Assembly (NCBI GenBank): GCA_900404475.1
Contig: OUQQ01000673.1
Coordinates: forward strand, 1 to 10,437
Direction of reading: 5' to 3'
From: Spongospora subterranea
Lineage: Eukaryota; Endomyxa; Phytomyxea; Plasmodiophorida; Plasmodiophoridae
DNA length: 10,437 nucleotides
The position numbers were made by a program, and so were the translations under genes. Shown here one piece after another: positions 1-6,641 of this stretch (position 1 is the stretch's first letter; every line of letters starts with the position of its first letter). The notes beneath the pieces are model-generated. The model saw only the letters and a program-made list of their open reading frames with translations. It had not been told where the DNA came from and made no database searches.

Positions 1-206
1 AATGATTGGGAAGGCATGAACCAGCTCTACCATTTATACAACGTAGAATCGCACTCTAAGGGTGACCAGCGTTAACGAAAAATTCGTTAACGCTGGCCAA
101 GGACCACCTCATCGCTTGGATCAAGCATGTCGGTCCCAAAAAAGATGGCGTAATTATAGCCAACGGCCACATCAACCGTCTGAAAAATCTTATCGATCAA
201 TTTTGA
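1..206 (+). CDS. 3' end of an unrecognised spliced gene (partial)
   Basis: Two exons can be joined. Exon 1-42 reads NDWEGMNQLYHLYN and is open at the left edge. Exon 102-206 starts DHLIAWIKHVGPKK, ends NRLKNLIDQF and stops at TGA 204-206. The intron at 43-101 (59 nt) starts GTAGAA, ends CCAAG, and joins phase 0 to phase 0. Without splicing, the first exon's frame stops at TAA 74-76, and the second exon's frame has a stop at 63-65, so the join explains both. The composition (mixed charged and hydrophobic, no low complexity) looks like a real C-terminus. I do not recognise the family. The intron holds a 14-bp perfect hairpin. A longer frame at 62-280 overlaps the second exon but looks less protein-like. 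Confidence is moderate because only 48 residues are seen. Confidence 0.5.
66..96. repeat. Perfect 14-bp inverted repeat with 3-nt loop
   Basis: CCAGCGTTAACGAA (66-79) is the exact reverse complement of bases 83-96, separated by AAA. Two more pairs (64/98, 63/99) extend it after one mismatch. It lies inside the proposed intron 43-101, so in RNA it would form a strong stem covering most of that intron. It could be a tiny palindromic repeat or a structural element in the intron. Function unknown. Confidence 0.8.
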
Positions 207-717
207 ATACATATTACAATACATTTCACAGCAAATGTTTGTTCACGAAGAATTCGAGGGCAGCTTGGGTGCGCCTTTGAAGAAAGAATCAATCGTCGGT
301 TGACAAGTCGGTCGAGTTTGGCTGTAATTTCCTGTCGATAGAGCCTCTTTGCGCTTTCATAGGGCAAAAACTCGCAGAGTTACGCTCGGTCTCTTGCATT
401 AGTGACAACCTTGATTTAGTGACAGGAAGTCCAGGATAATTAGGTGTCACTAAATCGAGGGAGAACTCTGTTCACAAAATAAATGGTCAACAAACAACAT
501 CACAATATCTGCAAAAGTAAGCACCTTTTGACGGGTTTGTAATTGTTTCATCACAAAAGAGTCACAATTAGCAAATTGAGGCAAAATGAAAATTCATTTC
601 AGTGAGACCTCAACAGGCAATCGGTCAGGATTTGAAAAAGTGTACATTAACATTTAGTGCAATACCCAGGTTGCGACGACAATCCAATCACATACAAGTG
701 TGACATGTGCCGTTTTG
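207..717. other. Non-coding stretch between first gene and transposon relic
   Basis: No convincing coding exon was found on either strand. An AATAAA hexamer at 478-483 (+) could be a polyadenylation signal for the upstream gene, but it is about 270 nt past its stop codon. The interval also holds the inverted repeat at 409-460. Bases 583-720 are AT-rich and contain no recognisable transposase continuation, so the Harbinger relic appears truncated at or near 718. Confidence 0.5.
399..460. repeat. Inverted repeat with an extra direct copy of its arm
   Basis: GATTTAGTGACA (413-424) is the exact reverse complement of bases 445-456. Extended outward, the arms match 15 of 16 bases (409-424 against 445-460) around a 20-nt loop. 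A third copy, ATTAGTGACA (399-408), sits just upstream in direct orientation. This could be the collapsed ends of a small foldback or miniature element, since TTAGTGACA-type ends occur in DNA transposons, but no target duplication was identified and no family can be named. Confidence 0.7.
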
Positions 718-1105
718 TTAAAACATACAGGTAATGCCATCGTTTCCGTGCTCGGAAACAACGCGTCCACGTGAAAGCCGCAAACTGAACGCTTGAATTT
801 CTGGAACCGATGCGGCAGGCTGCTGGTATGGTACCAACATTTGCCTTGTCAGAGCGAATCCCGAGTCTCCGAATCGATACTGGCCTGGACTAAAGAAGTC
901 CCCAGGACGATTATGAACCTGCCCAGATTCCCAGATATTAGAGTCATGCACCGATCCAGGCCATCCAGCAATAACGTAGCGAATGCATTGATTGTGGTCA
1001 AGAGTTAGCATTACGTTCATTGAGTAAGTGTATTTTCGATTATAGGAGTAATACACTTCTCCATCTAACTTCGGTTTCTGATAAAGCACTATGTGAGTGC
1101 CATCC

Positions 1106-1113
1106 GTTAAGAG
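1106..1113. repeat. Left copy of the hAT 8-bp target site duplication
   Basis: GTTAAGAG immediately left of the terminal TAGGGCTCC. The partner GTTGAGAG is at 1793-1800. One transition separates them, consistent with an insertion that has aged. Confidence 0.85.
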
Positions 1114-1215
1114 TAGGGCTCCGATCTGATCGAGTCGGATCGGATACCCACCCAATACCGGGATCCGATCCGGGAAACCGGATCGAATCCAGATAGGTAT
1201 CCGGTATCCGACCAT
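1114..1215. repeat. Left subterminal repeats of the hAT element
   Basis: Inside the left TIR is a run of short CGGAT/ATCCG units in both orientations: TCGGATCGGATACC, GGGATCCGATCC, CCGGATCGAATCC and GGTATCCGGTATCCG. These resemble subterminal transposase-binding repeats. The mirror set is at 1692-1792. Confidence 0.75.
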
Positions 1216-1259
1216 ACAAGTGGCGATTTTTTGAAAATCGGAGAACATTTTAGATTTTT

Positions 1260-1446
1260 TATTCAGACTTAAGGGTGCTTCTCCCAAACATTAACGCTGA
1301 CATGGTCTCTGGCTTCAAAACTGGCGACGAAGTACGATCATATTACGGCCACAGTTAAAGATACGCTCCACTGCTACTGATGACCCAGGTACAGACAAAA
1401 TATTTTTCTACACTATACTCAAGAGTGGAAATTGCAGTGCGCTTTC
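1260..1446 (-). pseudogene. hAT transposase C-terminal dimerisation domain fragment
   Basis: One minus-strand frame (1446-1315) gives ESALQFPLLSIV, a TAG stop, then KNILSVPGSSVAVERIF, NCGRNMIVLRRQF and a TGA at 1315-1317. The neighbouring frame continues with LKPETMSALMFGRSTLKSE to about 1263. Together they match the hAT dimerisation block: (L/S)xPGSSVAVERxFSxGR, an LRR stretch, then LKPET. One frameshift and one in-frame stop make it non-functional. The rest of the transposase, including the BED finger and RNase H core, is absent. Confidence 0.8.
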
Positions 1447-1691
1447 AGTAGTATACAGGGTCCACATTCGGGTCTTCAAAATGTAGGCTTAAATACGTGT
1501 CGACCTTAATTATATGGCCCTTGGCTTCTGCGAAACAATGCGAAAACATGTCGCTGCGAGCAACTGGAACAAATAGTTTGGCGAAACGAGTACGCGGACG
1601 ATTGAGAGGCACGGGCGCCAACCGGATCGGGCGCCATTCGTTTATTTGAGTTTCTGAGCCATGAGGCCATCCTAATGACAGGCAAGACGGA

Positions 1692-1792
1692 CATTCACTC
1701 GGATCGGATACAGGGTCAAATCCGATATCCGATCCGAGGCACTTCTCGGATACCGGATACATGCCTAGTATCCGGATCCGATCGGAGCCCTA
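1692..1792. repeat. Right subterminal repeats of the hAT element
   Basis: The mirror-image region holds TCGGATCGGATAC, ATCCGATATCCGATCCG, CGGATACCGGATAC and ATCCGGATCCGATCGG before the terminal GAGCCCTA. The same CGGAT/ATCCG units occur as at the left end, though the order is not collinear beyond the 13-bp TIR. Confidence 0.75.
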
Positions 1793-1800
1793 GTTGAGAG
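1793..1800. repeat. Right copy of the hAT 8-bp target site duplication
   Basis: GTTGAGAG directly after the terminal GAGCCCTA. On the minus strand this copy keeps the Harbinger reading frame (CTC TCA AC), continuing into the GGATGGC that encodes DG of DGTH. Confidence 0.85.
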
Positions 1801-2220
1801 AATACAACCGTCGAACCCAAATTCAATCATATTGAACGAACTTAGCGCCTCTCTTCCGGCAGCATTTGGCCATGAATATACTTCGCACATAAGTTTTCAG
1901 TGCTTTGACCACCCTTTTGGTATATAATATTGCGGCTTTACATCCAGTTCATTTAGCTCTGGCAACTTTACCAACTGCACAACCATAATCGGAATGGCCT
2001 AGGCGGTCCAAAGCACATGCTAGCTGAATCCATCTCTCTCCTTGCGGGCAGTCAGAATTGTTGTGGATACGGGATCATCTGTACGGCACGCTGTTTGAAA
2101 TTGAGAAGCTGAATTTACCTTCGATTTCGTGAAGAATGAAAGCAAAGGTTTGCTGGCTAACTCTTACTTCTTGAATAAATTCAACAATTTCAAGAAACGG
2201 TTTCGGCGATTCCTTAGACA

Positions 2221-2724
2221 ACTGTGCTCATTGATCACTGCTCTGAAAAGCATCATCAACTTTGCTGTTTTCCGGGCACGAGCCGCTATGCCTAGTTTAC
2301 TATGATGATGCAATATTTGCTGAATGGCTAGCAAGAATAAGGCTCCATCGAGGTCTTGTCAATAATAGGCCTCTTTCTGAGATTCGTGTCATGTTTGATA
2401 CCCTCCACCACGAAAACTTTCGGATCTCCCGCTAAAATTCTCCGCCTGAGATAAACTATTCATGTTTGATCCCCCTGGGCCCGTACCTAGTCCCGTACAC
2501 AAAGCCGATCTGACACTGACAGAGTGTATGTAAATACCGCTATTTGTTCAGTCTGCCAATGATAATTTCATGTGTGAGGGGCATGTGCCTGAGTCTGACT
2601 GATGTACATACAGTACCATCAACTCGTTACATACATGCAGCAGTGCAAAAGTTTCTATTCTGCAACATATCGTGACTGTGGAGGGTGGACCCATATTAAT
2701 TAACGACATTAACCATCTGAACAG
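2221..2724. other. Stretch without a supported gene
   Basis: Minus-strand bases 2221-2440 may be a still more decayed extension of the Harbinger N-terminal region, because one frame there has only a few stops, but no motif is diagnostic. Bases 2440-2724 hold no recognisable repeat or RNA gene. A short plus-strand frame from ATG 2602 (MYIQYHQLVTYMQQCK..., stop at about 2701) could be a first exon of the next gene, but no donor in it joins the 2725 exon in phase. The promoter or 5' exons of that gene probably lie here. Confidence 0.4.
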
Positions 2725-4901
2725 CTTGATTATGTATCAGTTCATGACGCTCTCGGACTACTAAACGCATTTAGCCGGTCGATCATCGACGATCTCTCGT
2801 CAATTATGAATTTCGCGATCTGGATCGTAATCTCGATCGTCGGCGTATATCTACAAAGGCAGGTCTCAACGTGGGCGGCCGCGATATTCCCTGGGTCGTC
2901 ACCAGGTCCTGTTTTTTTGTCAGCTCGCTGCTTCCAGCTTCGTACTGATTGCGACTTTAGTCGATGATATATCACCAGATCATGCGGCTGCAGTTAGCCG
3001 TGATTTGGGGTTTTCGTTGTTTCCTGTAACACCTCCCAGCCTTCCAGACATTTGGTTTCTGACTGCCCTGATCTTGACCATTGTCGCCGTTTCCAACAGA
3101 AACCGGTCTCCCAGGTCGCCAGATATCAAGATGCTGAACCATGTGATTAATTTCGTTTTCCGGTTAATATTCTGTTTAATTGACTTTATTCAGCTAATGT
3201 ATGCGGGAGGTATCATTTGGGTATTCTGTTCCCAACTATCATTTTTATCGACGATTCCCTTGCCTGATTCCGATTGTTTGACATCTTCTCACCCTCCGTT
3301 GCACTCGTTTTCTTTGTTCGCGCGCTCCAGTTCATTACGTTTGTCCTTTCATGCGACCGTGATCACCATTCTTATGCTTTCCTGGCAGACTTACCATCCA
3401 ATTATGAAGATAGAATCAATGTAATTTTCACAAAACGGAGCTGGTCCTTGATCTGAATTTTCAGGATAGGCGTCGAGCGATGATGACATCCTGGATATTA
3501 TCGTTGGTATCAATTATGTCTTCACGGATCGATTACACTGCTGATGTGGTTCGCGGCACAATCTTTTCGTACATCATATTCTACTCTTTCATCTACTTTT
3601 CAGTCGATAATATGGAACGTCAAGATGCAACAAGAAATGAAATAAACATCAGCGTTGAAGAGAAGCCGAGAAAGCCGTCTCGTGGGGAAGGTGTTGTCGA
3701 TGCAAAAAGGTCACAGCCGGAGGTGAAAGTAGTACAACCAGCCAAGCCCGCCCCCTTCTCGGCATTCGTCATAAATGCTGAAGTAACTCGTTTACGCGAT
3801 GTATACTTGACTTTATTGAGACATGCTCTCACAAATACGTTGTACGAGGATTCCCCCCTGGTTGTGTTCGACTGTACTGATCGCTCAAATTTCATCCGAA
3901 ATTCCGCCTATAATTGGCGAATTAGAGAGGCCGGTTTAGATCTTCCCCAGAAGGCACACTGTACGTTCATGGTTCATCAGCGTTTTTCAGTTTTGTAAAT
4001 GCCTGTATAGCACGGTCCGGTGGTATGAGGTTGCAAACATTGGGACGATGCGTGGAACAGTTGCTCGCTGAAACCGTTAGAGGTGATTTACTGGATATTG
4101 GCGTCTGGCGTGGAGGAGATGCTGCGTACATGAGGGGTGTATTGCTCGCCTTCAATTGTAATGACAGGAACGTAATTATGGCCGATAATTTCAAAGGCGC
4201 TGTCTTTGTTCCGAACAGGTCAGTCGTTTTATCCAGCCCCTTGCCTTTCCTGAGAATTCTCGACAAAGATTGAAATTCTTTCTCAAAACACTTTGCGCGG
4301 TCATTCCAATGACGTGGGTTGTCAATATTTTATCACTTCTAACCCGTATCATTCCGAAAGCAGCGAATTTTCCAATGGCGGCAGAGCATCGCAGATCCGA
4401 TTCGTCAAGCATCGCTTGGTTGCAATTCCGTTTATCAAATCCTGGAGTTGTTGAACTGTCTTCAGAGAGAACAGATTTAGCTTCGGTTAAAGATATGCTT
4501 AAAAGGTATGTAAGCATGGTTTACATGCCATTTGTAACTATTCACAGCCTGTTTAACAGATATGAGCTTCTTGATGGTCAAGTCCATTTTCTCATAGGAG
4601 ACGTAAAACACACACTGTCATCTGTCGATACGGAAGAAATATCGTTGTTTAGAGTTGGGGGAAGAATATCAGAACCGGATACATTACAGGTCAGATTCTG
4701 AAAACATTCTCAAACTCTGTTTCAATTAATTTTCAGGCACTCATCTGTCTCTATCCACGCCTCAGCGTCGGTGGGTATGTTTTCATTGATGATTATTCTG
4801 GAACAATTTCTGCAATCAACAGGTTTAGAGAAGAGCGAGACATCCACGATCCAATTATTTGGGTGGATCATCAATGTGTTTTCTGGAGAAAGGCAGCGTG
4901 A
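2725..4901 (+). CDS. Membrane-linked TylF-type (macrocin O-methyltransferase-like) protein
   Basis: Proposed exons: 2725-2862, 2906-3220, 3331-3420, 3465-3960, 4011-4218, 4269-4505, 4560-4689, 4737-4901; about 592 residues, 5' end incomplete. All joins keep phase. Introns are 43, 110, 44, 50, 50, 54 and 47 nt. The N-terminal half has several hydrophobic segments (IMNFAIWIVISIVGVYL, LAASSFVLIATLV, FLTALILTIVAV, FVFRLIFCLIDFIQLMYAGG) and is unrecognised. From about residue 287 it follows the TylF family: VYLTLLRHALTNTLYED, RLQTLGRCVEQLLAETVRGD, the SAM-binding LDIGVWRGGDAAYMRGVL, NVIMADNFKG, then KRYELLDGQVHFLIGD, LICLYPRLSVGGYVFIDDYSG and the C-terminal IIWVDHQCVFWRK. Known family members are metal-dependent O-methyltransferases of sugars in bacterial antibiotics. 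Here the usual LRLDGDxYEST reads FRVGGRISEPDT, so one metal-binding Asp and the proposed base Asp are gone, while the later DD pair remains. Substrate unknown. A TTTTCAG at 3597-3603 just before ATG 3612 allows an alternative start without the membrane part. The TylF assignment is strong; the exact exons and the fusion are inferred. Confidence 0.75.
3597..3614 (+). promoter_or_regulatory. Possible acceptor splice site before an alternative ATG
   Basis: TTTTCAG (3597-3603) is preceded by the pyrimidine-rich CTCTTTCATCTAC and lies 8 nt before ATG 3612, which begins MERQDATRNEINISVEE. It could be a cis acceptor, or, if the host is a nematode, a spliced-leader trans-splice site starting a separate methyltransferase message. 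The reading frame is open across it, so splicing is not required. Confidence 0.35.
4269..4370 (+). other. Hydrophobic insert within the TylF-type domain
   Basis: After NFKGAVFVPNR the exon starting at 4269 encodes LKFFLKTLCAVIPMTWVV, NILSLLTRIIPKAANFPM and onward. Bacterial TylF proteins have a shorter, polar loop here. The stretch is about 30 mostly hydrophobic residues with few charges. Upstream of 4269 the same frame is open to 4189, so the exon start depends on the proposed 50-nt intron at 4219-4268 (GTCAGT...ACAAAG). It may be a membrane-associating insert or a mis-modelled intron. Confidence 0.4.
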
Positions 4902-4936
4902 TGGAACCCTCATGTCAAATCGTATTCATATATTAG

Positions 4937-5087
4937 TGAAATTAAAACAGTCAATGTTCTAGAGTTTACAACTTTTTCACCAGACCAATGGCGAGTAACG
5001 CCATATGCTATCATATTGGCGGCCTCTTTATCATTGGCAGTGGGCTTGGCTTATGCTCGTGTCCTTTTTGGCCTCGTTTTACCATGA
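4937..5087 (+). CDS. Possible C-terminal membrane-helix exon of the TylF-type gene
   Basis: Directly after the TGA at 4899-4901 the same frame remains open to TGA 5085-5087. It reads EIKTVNVLEFTTFSPDQW, then RVTPYAIILAASLSLAVG and LAYARVLFGLVLP, a typical single transmembrane helix. A 39-nt GT...AG intron at 4898-4936 (GTGATGG...ATATTAG) would remove the stop and keep the frame (GC plus T gives Ala). Alternatives are that the protein ends at 4901, stop readthrough, or a decayed remnant. The composition argues for real coding sequence, but the intron is very short and its donor is weak. Confidence 0.4.
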
Positions 5088-5580
5088 CAGCAGTGGAATT
5101 TCGGTGCTGATGGCTCACAGGTGGAGCAGGCTGTCGTCGTACAGGCGAGTTGTTTGTTATGATGCCGTTCGCCGCGTAATTATCATTTCCACCTTCGTGT
5201 CGCGAGACCTTGGAGGTTTTGCGTGTTCGCCATTTGTTGTCGCCTAAAGTTGTTAAATACTCTTAGCAAATTATGCACTCAAAACGTCCCCACCCTGTGG
5301 TCTCAATTTTTCTACTAGATTGTTTTGCTTGTCGAAGCAGCACACTATTCTAATGATTAATGTGAGTTGTTCACTTTGTTGAGCTTCAACGCTTAGGAAC
5401 GGTTTGTGAGTCTCCGGTAGACGTGTATGACATGCAGTGCACAGTGCCAACCGTCCGGGTACGGGGGTGGTTACTCGTTGTAAAGCGCTGCAAACCTGAC
5501 AAACGACCGTTTCACTTCCAACGCTGGCTGTTGGCCTGCACCCATTTTCAGTATCAGTCGGTAACTACGAGAACCCTTTC
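5088..5580. other. Convergent intergenic region
   Basis: This lies between the 3' ends of the plus-strand TylF-type gene and the minus-strand BTB gene. Short open stretches exist (for example 5091-5162, starting QWNFGADGSQVEQAV), but none joins to a supported exon in phase. No AATAAA is visible on either strand, and no tRNA or other RNA gene was recognised. It probably holds the two 3' untranslated regions. Confidence 0.45.
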
Positions 5581-6566
5581 TTACCCATCGTTGATCATAT
5601 AAAACGTATATGATCCACCTGGAGGGTATGCACGGTCTATCTTGATCAAGTCGCCATGCTGGTAGGATAAATAGGACGCACTGTCGAAAACAATGGCACC
5701 ATGTACATTGAGCTCTTGCTGTGTCATATGGTCTGCATCTAGAAGCAGGCTCCCTGGTGGCAATTGTAACATTCGTTTTTGTGCATTCAAGCTAAACACA
5801 CGGACACACCTTTGCCAGATATCGAATCTAGAATCAGCGTCTCATTTGCTCTGGTATTGAAGGTGGCAGACATTCCCGGCACTAAGAGGCACCTCTCATG
5901 TAATTCGAATTGTGCTTTTGAATTGTCTGTTTCCGTTACTTCGACAGTATGCTCTTCTCTTCCGTTTTCTTCTAAAATGTGTTTTTCATATCCTTGTTGC
6001 ATTCGGCAGTCATATACAGTAGTTTACCGTTTGCTTCCCGCCCATGAGGAAACAGTTGTTGTTCAACATCATAGAAAACGGCTTCGTCAAACAAAGAAGC
6101 AACGTCAACGCCGACATTGCAACGAAAAGGCATTCCTGTCCTGTAAACGTCTACAATGTACGGAAAGTACAAAGGACTTCGATCTATGTAAACTGGCGAT
6201 GATGTCCTCGCGATCCGCCCGAGTAAAGTATCTGGATATCGTAGCAACGTCGCCCTTAGTACGTCAAACCTTTGCCCACCCACGTTAATTGAAACTAAAG
6301 AGCGAGCACCTAATAGCATACGATCATTTTTTAGACTTATAGCAACGTCAGTCATACCAATGGAATTGTTGATTTTCCCGGGACCTCCATTCTCAAGAGA
6401 TATAACGCCTAGTGAAGCGCCACCAACCGCATTGCGTTTACCTTTCTATGACACGCTTTAGCATGGAAAAAAGAAAAAAAAGGGGTTGATTTACCAGATT
6501 GCTCGGAGATATAGAACGTATAATATCATCCACATGACGATCAAGCTCTCGAAAATCCTTCAACAA
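5581..6566 (-). CDS. KCTD/Kv-type BTB domain protein, 3' exons of the large minus-strand gene
   Basis: Exons (minus strand, high to low): 6566-6495, 6445-6028, 5971-5810, 5753-5581, with TAA at 5583-5581. Introns: 6494-6446 (49 nt, GTAAAT...CATAG), 6027-5972 (56 nt, GTAAAC...TTTTAG) and 5809-5754 (56 nt, GTGTGT...CACCAG; an acceptor at 5739 also keeps phase). All joins keep phase. The first exon gives a charged helix (LLKDFRELDRHVDDIIRSIS). The second carries a K_tetra/T1-type BTB domain: LVSINVGGQRFDVLRATLLR, YPDTLLGRI, YIDRSPLYFPYIVDVYRTG, LFDEAVFYDVE. Such domains form homotetramers or pentamers and often serve as adaptors for cullin-3 or channel subunits. The roughly 110-residue tail (HTVEVTETDNSKAQFELHER ... 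GSYTFYMINDG) looks beta-rich and is unassigned. No channel pore or transmembrane segment follows, so this is KCTD-like and not a Kv channel. No in-frame ATG opens the first exon, which supports joining it to exons further upstream. Confidence 0.75.
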
Positions 6567-6641
6567 CTCTTAAAAAAGTGCTAGTATTGGGCGAAAGCAA
6601 TACCGATTCCTGACTTCGAGTCGGCAACAAGTGCCCTCGAT

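Larger units (their letters stand above)
1114..1792 (-). mobile_element. hAT-superfamily element relic (679 bp)
   Basis: The ends are 13-bp perfect terminal inverted repeats: TAGGGCTCCGATC at 1114-1126 and its reverse complement at 1780-1792. The flanks are GTTAAGAG (1106-1113) and GTTGAGAG (1793-1800), an 8-bp target duplication with one mismatch. Eight base pairs is the hAT signature. The insert lies in the Harbinger transposase frame, and its removal with one duplicate rebuilds a conserved motif, which fixes the boundaries independently. Inside, on the minus strand, is a broken hAT C-terminal dimerisation region. The element is non-autonomous: only the C-terminal fragment of the transposase is left. 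Confidence 0.88.
718..2220 (-). pseudogene. PIF/Harbinger-type transposase relic, interrupted by a hAT element
   Basis: On the minus strand this reads as a DDE_Tnp_4 (Harbinger) transposase. The N-terminal part (about 2218-1850) contains VEFIQEVRVSQQTFAF, IHNNSDCPQ and QLACALDRLGHSDYG, the usual order of NNS, CPQ and QLACAL blocks. The catalytic part contains DGTHIVL (first Asp), YYSYNRKYTYSMNV, AGWPGSVHDSNIW (second Asp), FFSPGQYRFGDSGFAL and a final SRGRVVSEH (Glu). It is dead: in-frame TGA codons lie at 2075-2077 and 1949-1951, a frame change lies near 1835, and after SEH the frame drifts and stops at 718-720 instead of giving the usual GxLKGR block. The hAT relic splits it at 1114-1792, with 1106-1113 duplicated. 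Taking out the insert and one 8-bp duplicate makes the conserved FDGCILSTDGTHIVL block contiguous. No Harbinger TIR or 3-bp target duplication was found, so the outer limits are approximate. Confidence 0.85.

Noticed and set aside
62..280. Plus-strand open frame of 72 codons
   Set aside because: It overlaps the exon 102-206 in another frame, its translation is rich in arginine, glutamine and serine with no motif, and its start would lie in the proposed intron.
1445..1762. Minus-strand open frame of 105 codons inside the hAT element
   Set aside because: It reads through the subterminal repeats (SDIGFDPVSDPSE), has no transposase motif and is out of register with the hAT remnant. It is a chance frame.
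1114..1792. Tc1/mariner-type element with a TA duplication
   Set aside because: The TA at each end could be a 2-bp duplication, but the 8-bp near-match outside it, the Harbinger frame repaired by removing exactly that unit, and the internal hAT domain all favour hAT with TA as part of the TIR.
2742..2975. Minus-strand open frame of 77 codons
   Set aside because: The plus strand of this interval encodes hydrophobic segments that splice in phase into the downstream exons. The minus frame has no motif.
2725..3464. N-terminal TMD0 of an ABCC/MRP transporter
   Set aside because: A hydrophobic pattern and an LSCDRD stretch recall MRP proteins, but no conserved block aligns over any length, and no ABC core follows. 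Left as unrecognised.
4172..4218. A 47-nt GT...AG intron that also keeps phase
   Set aside because: It would remove VIMADNFKGAV, the second conserved motif of the TylF domain, so it is very likely a coincidence.
5972..6355. BTB protein as a short Kv channel fragment
   Set aside because: The T1-type BTB resembles that of Kv channels, but the downstream exons carry no S1-S6 helices or GYG filter, so a KCTD-like protein fits better.
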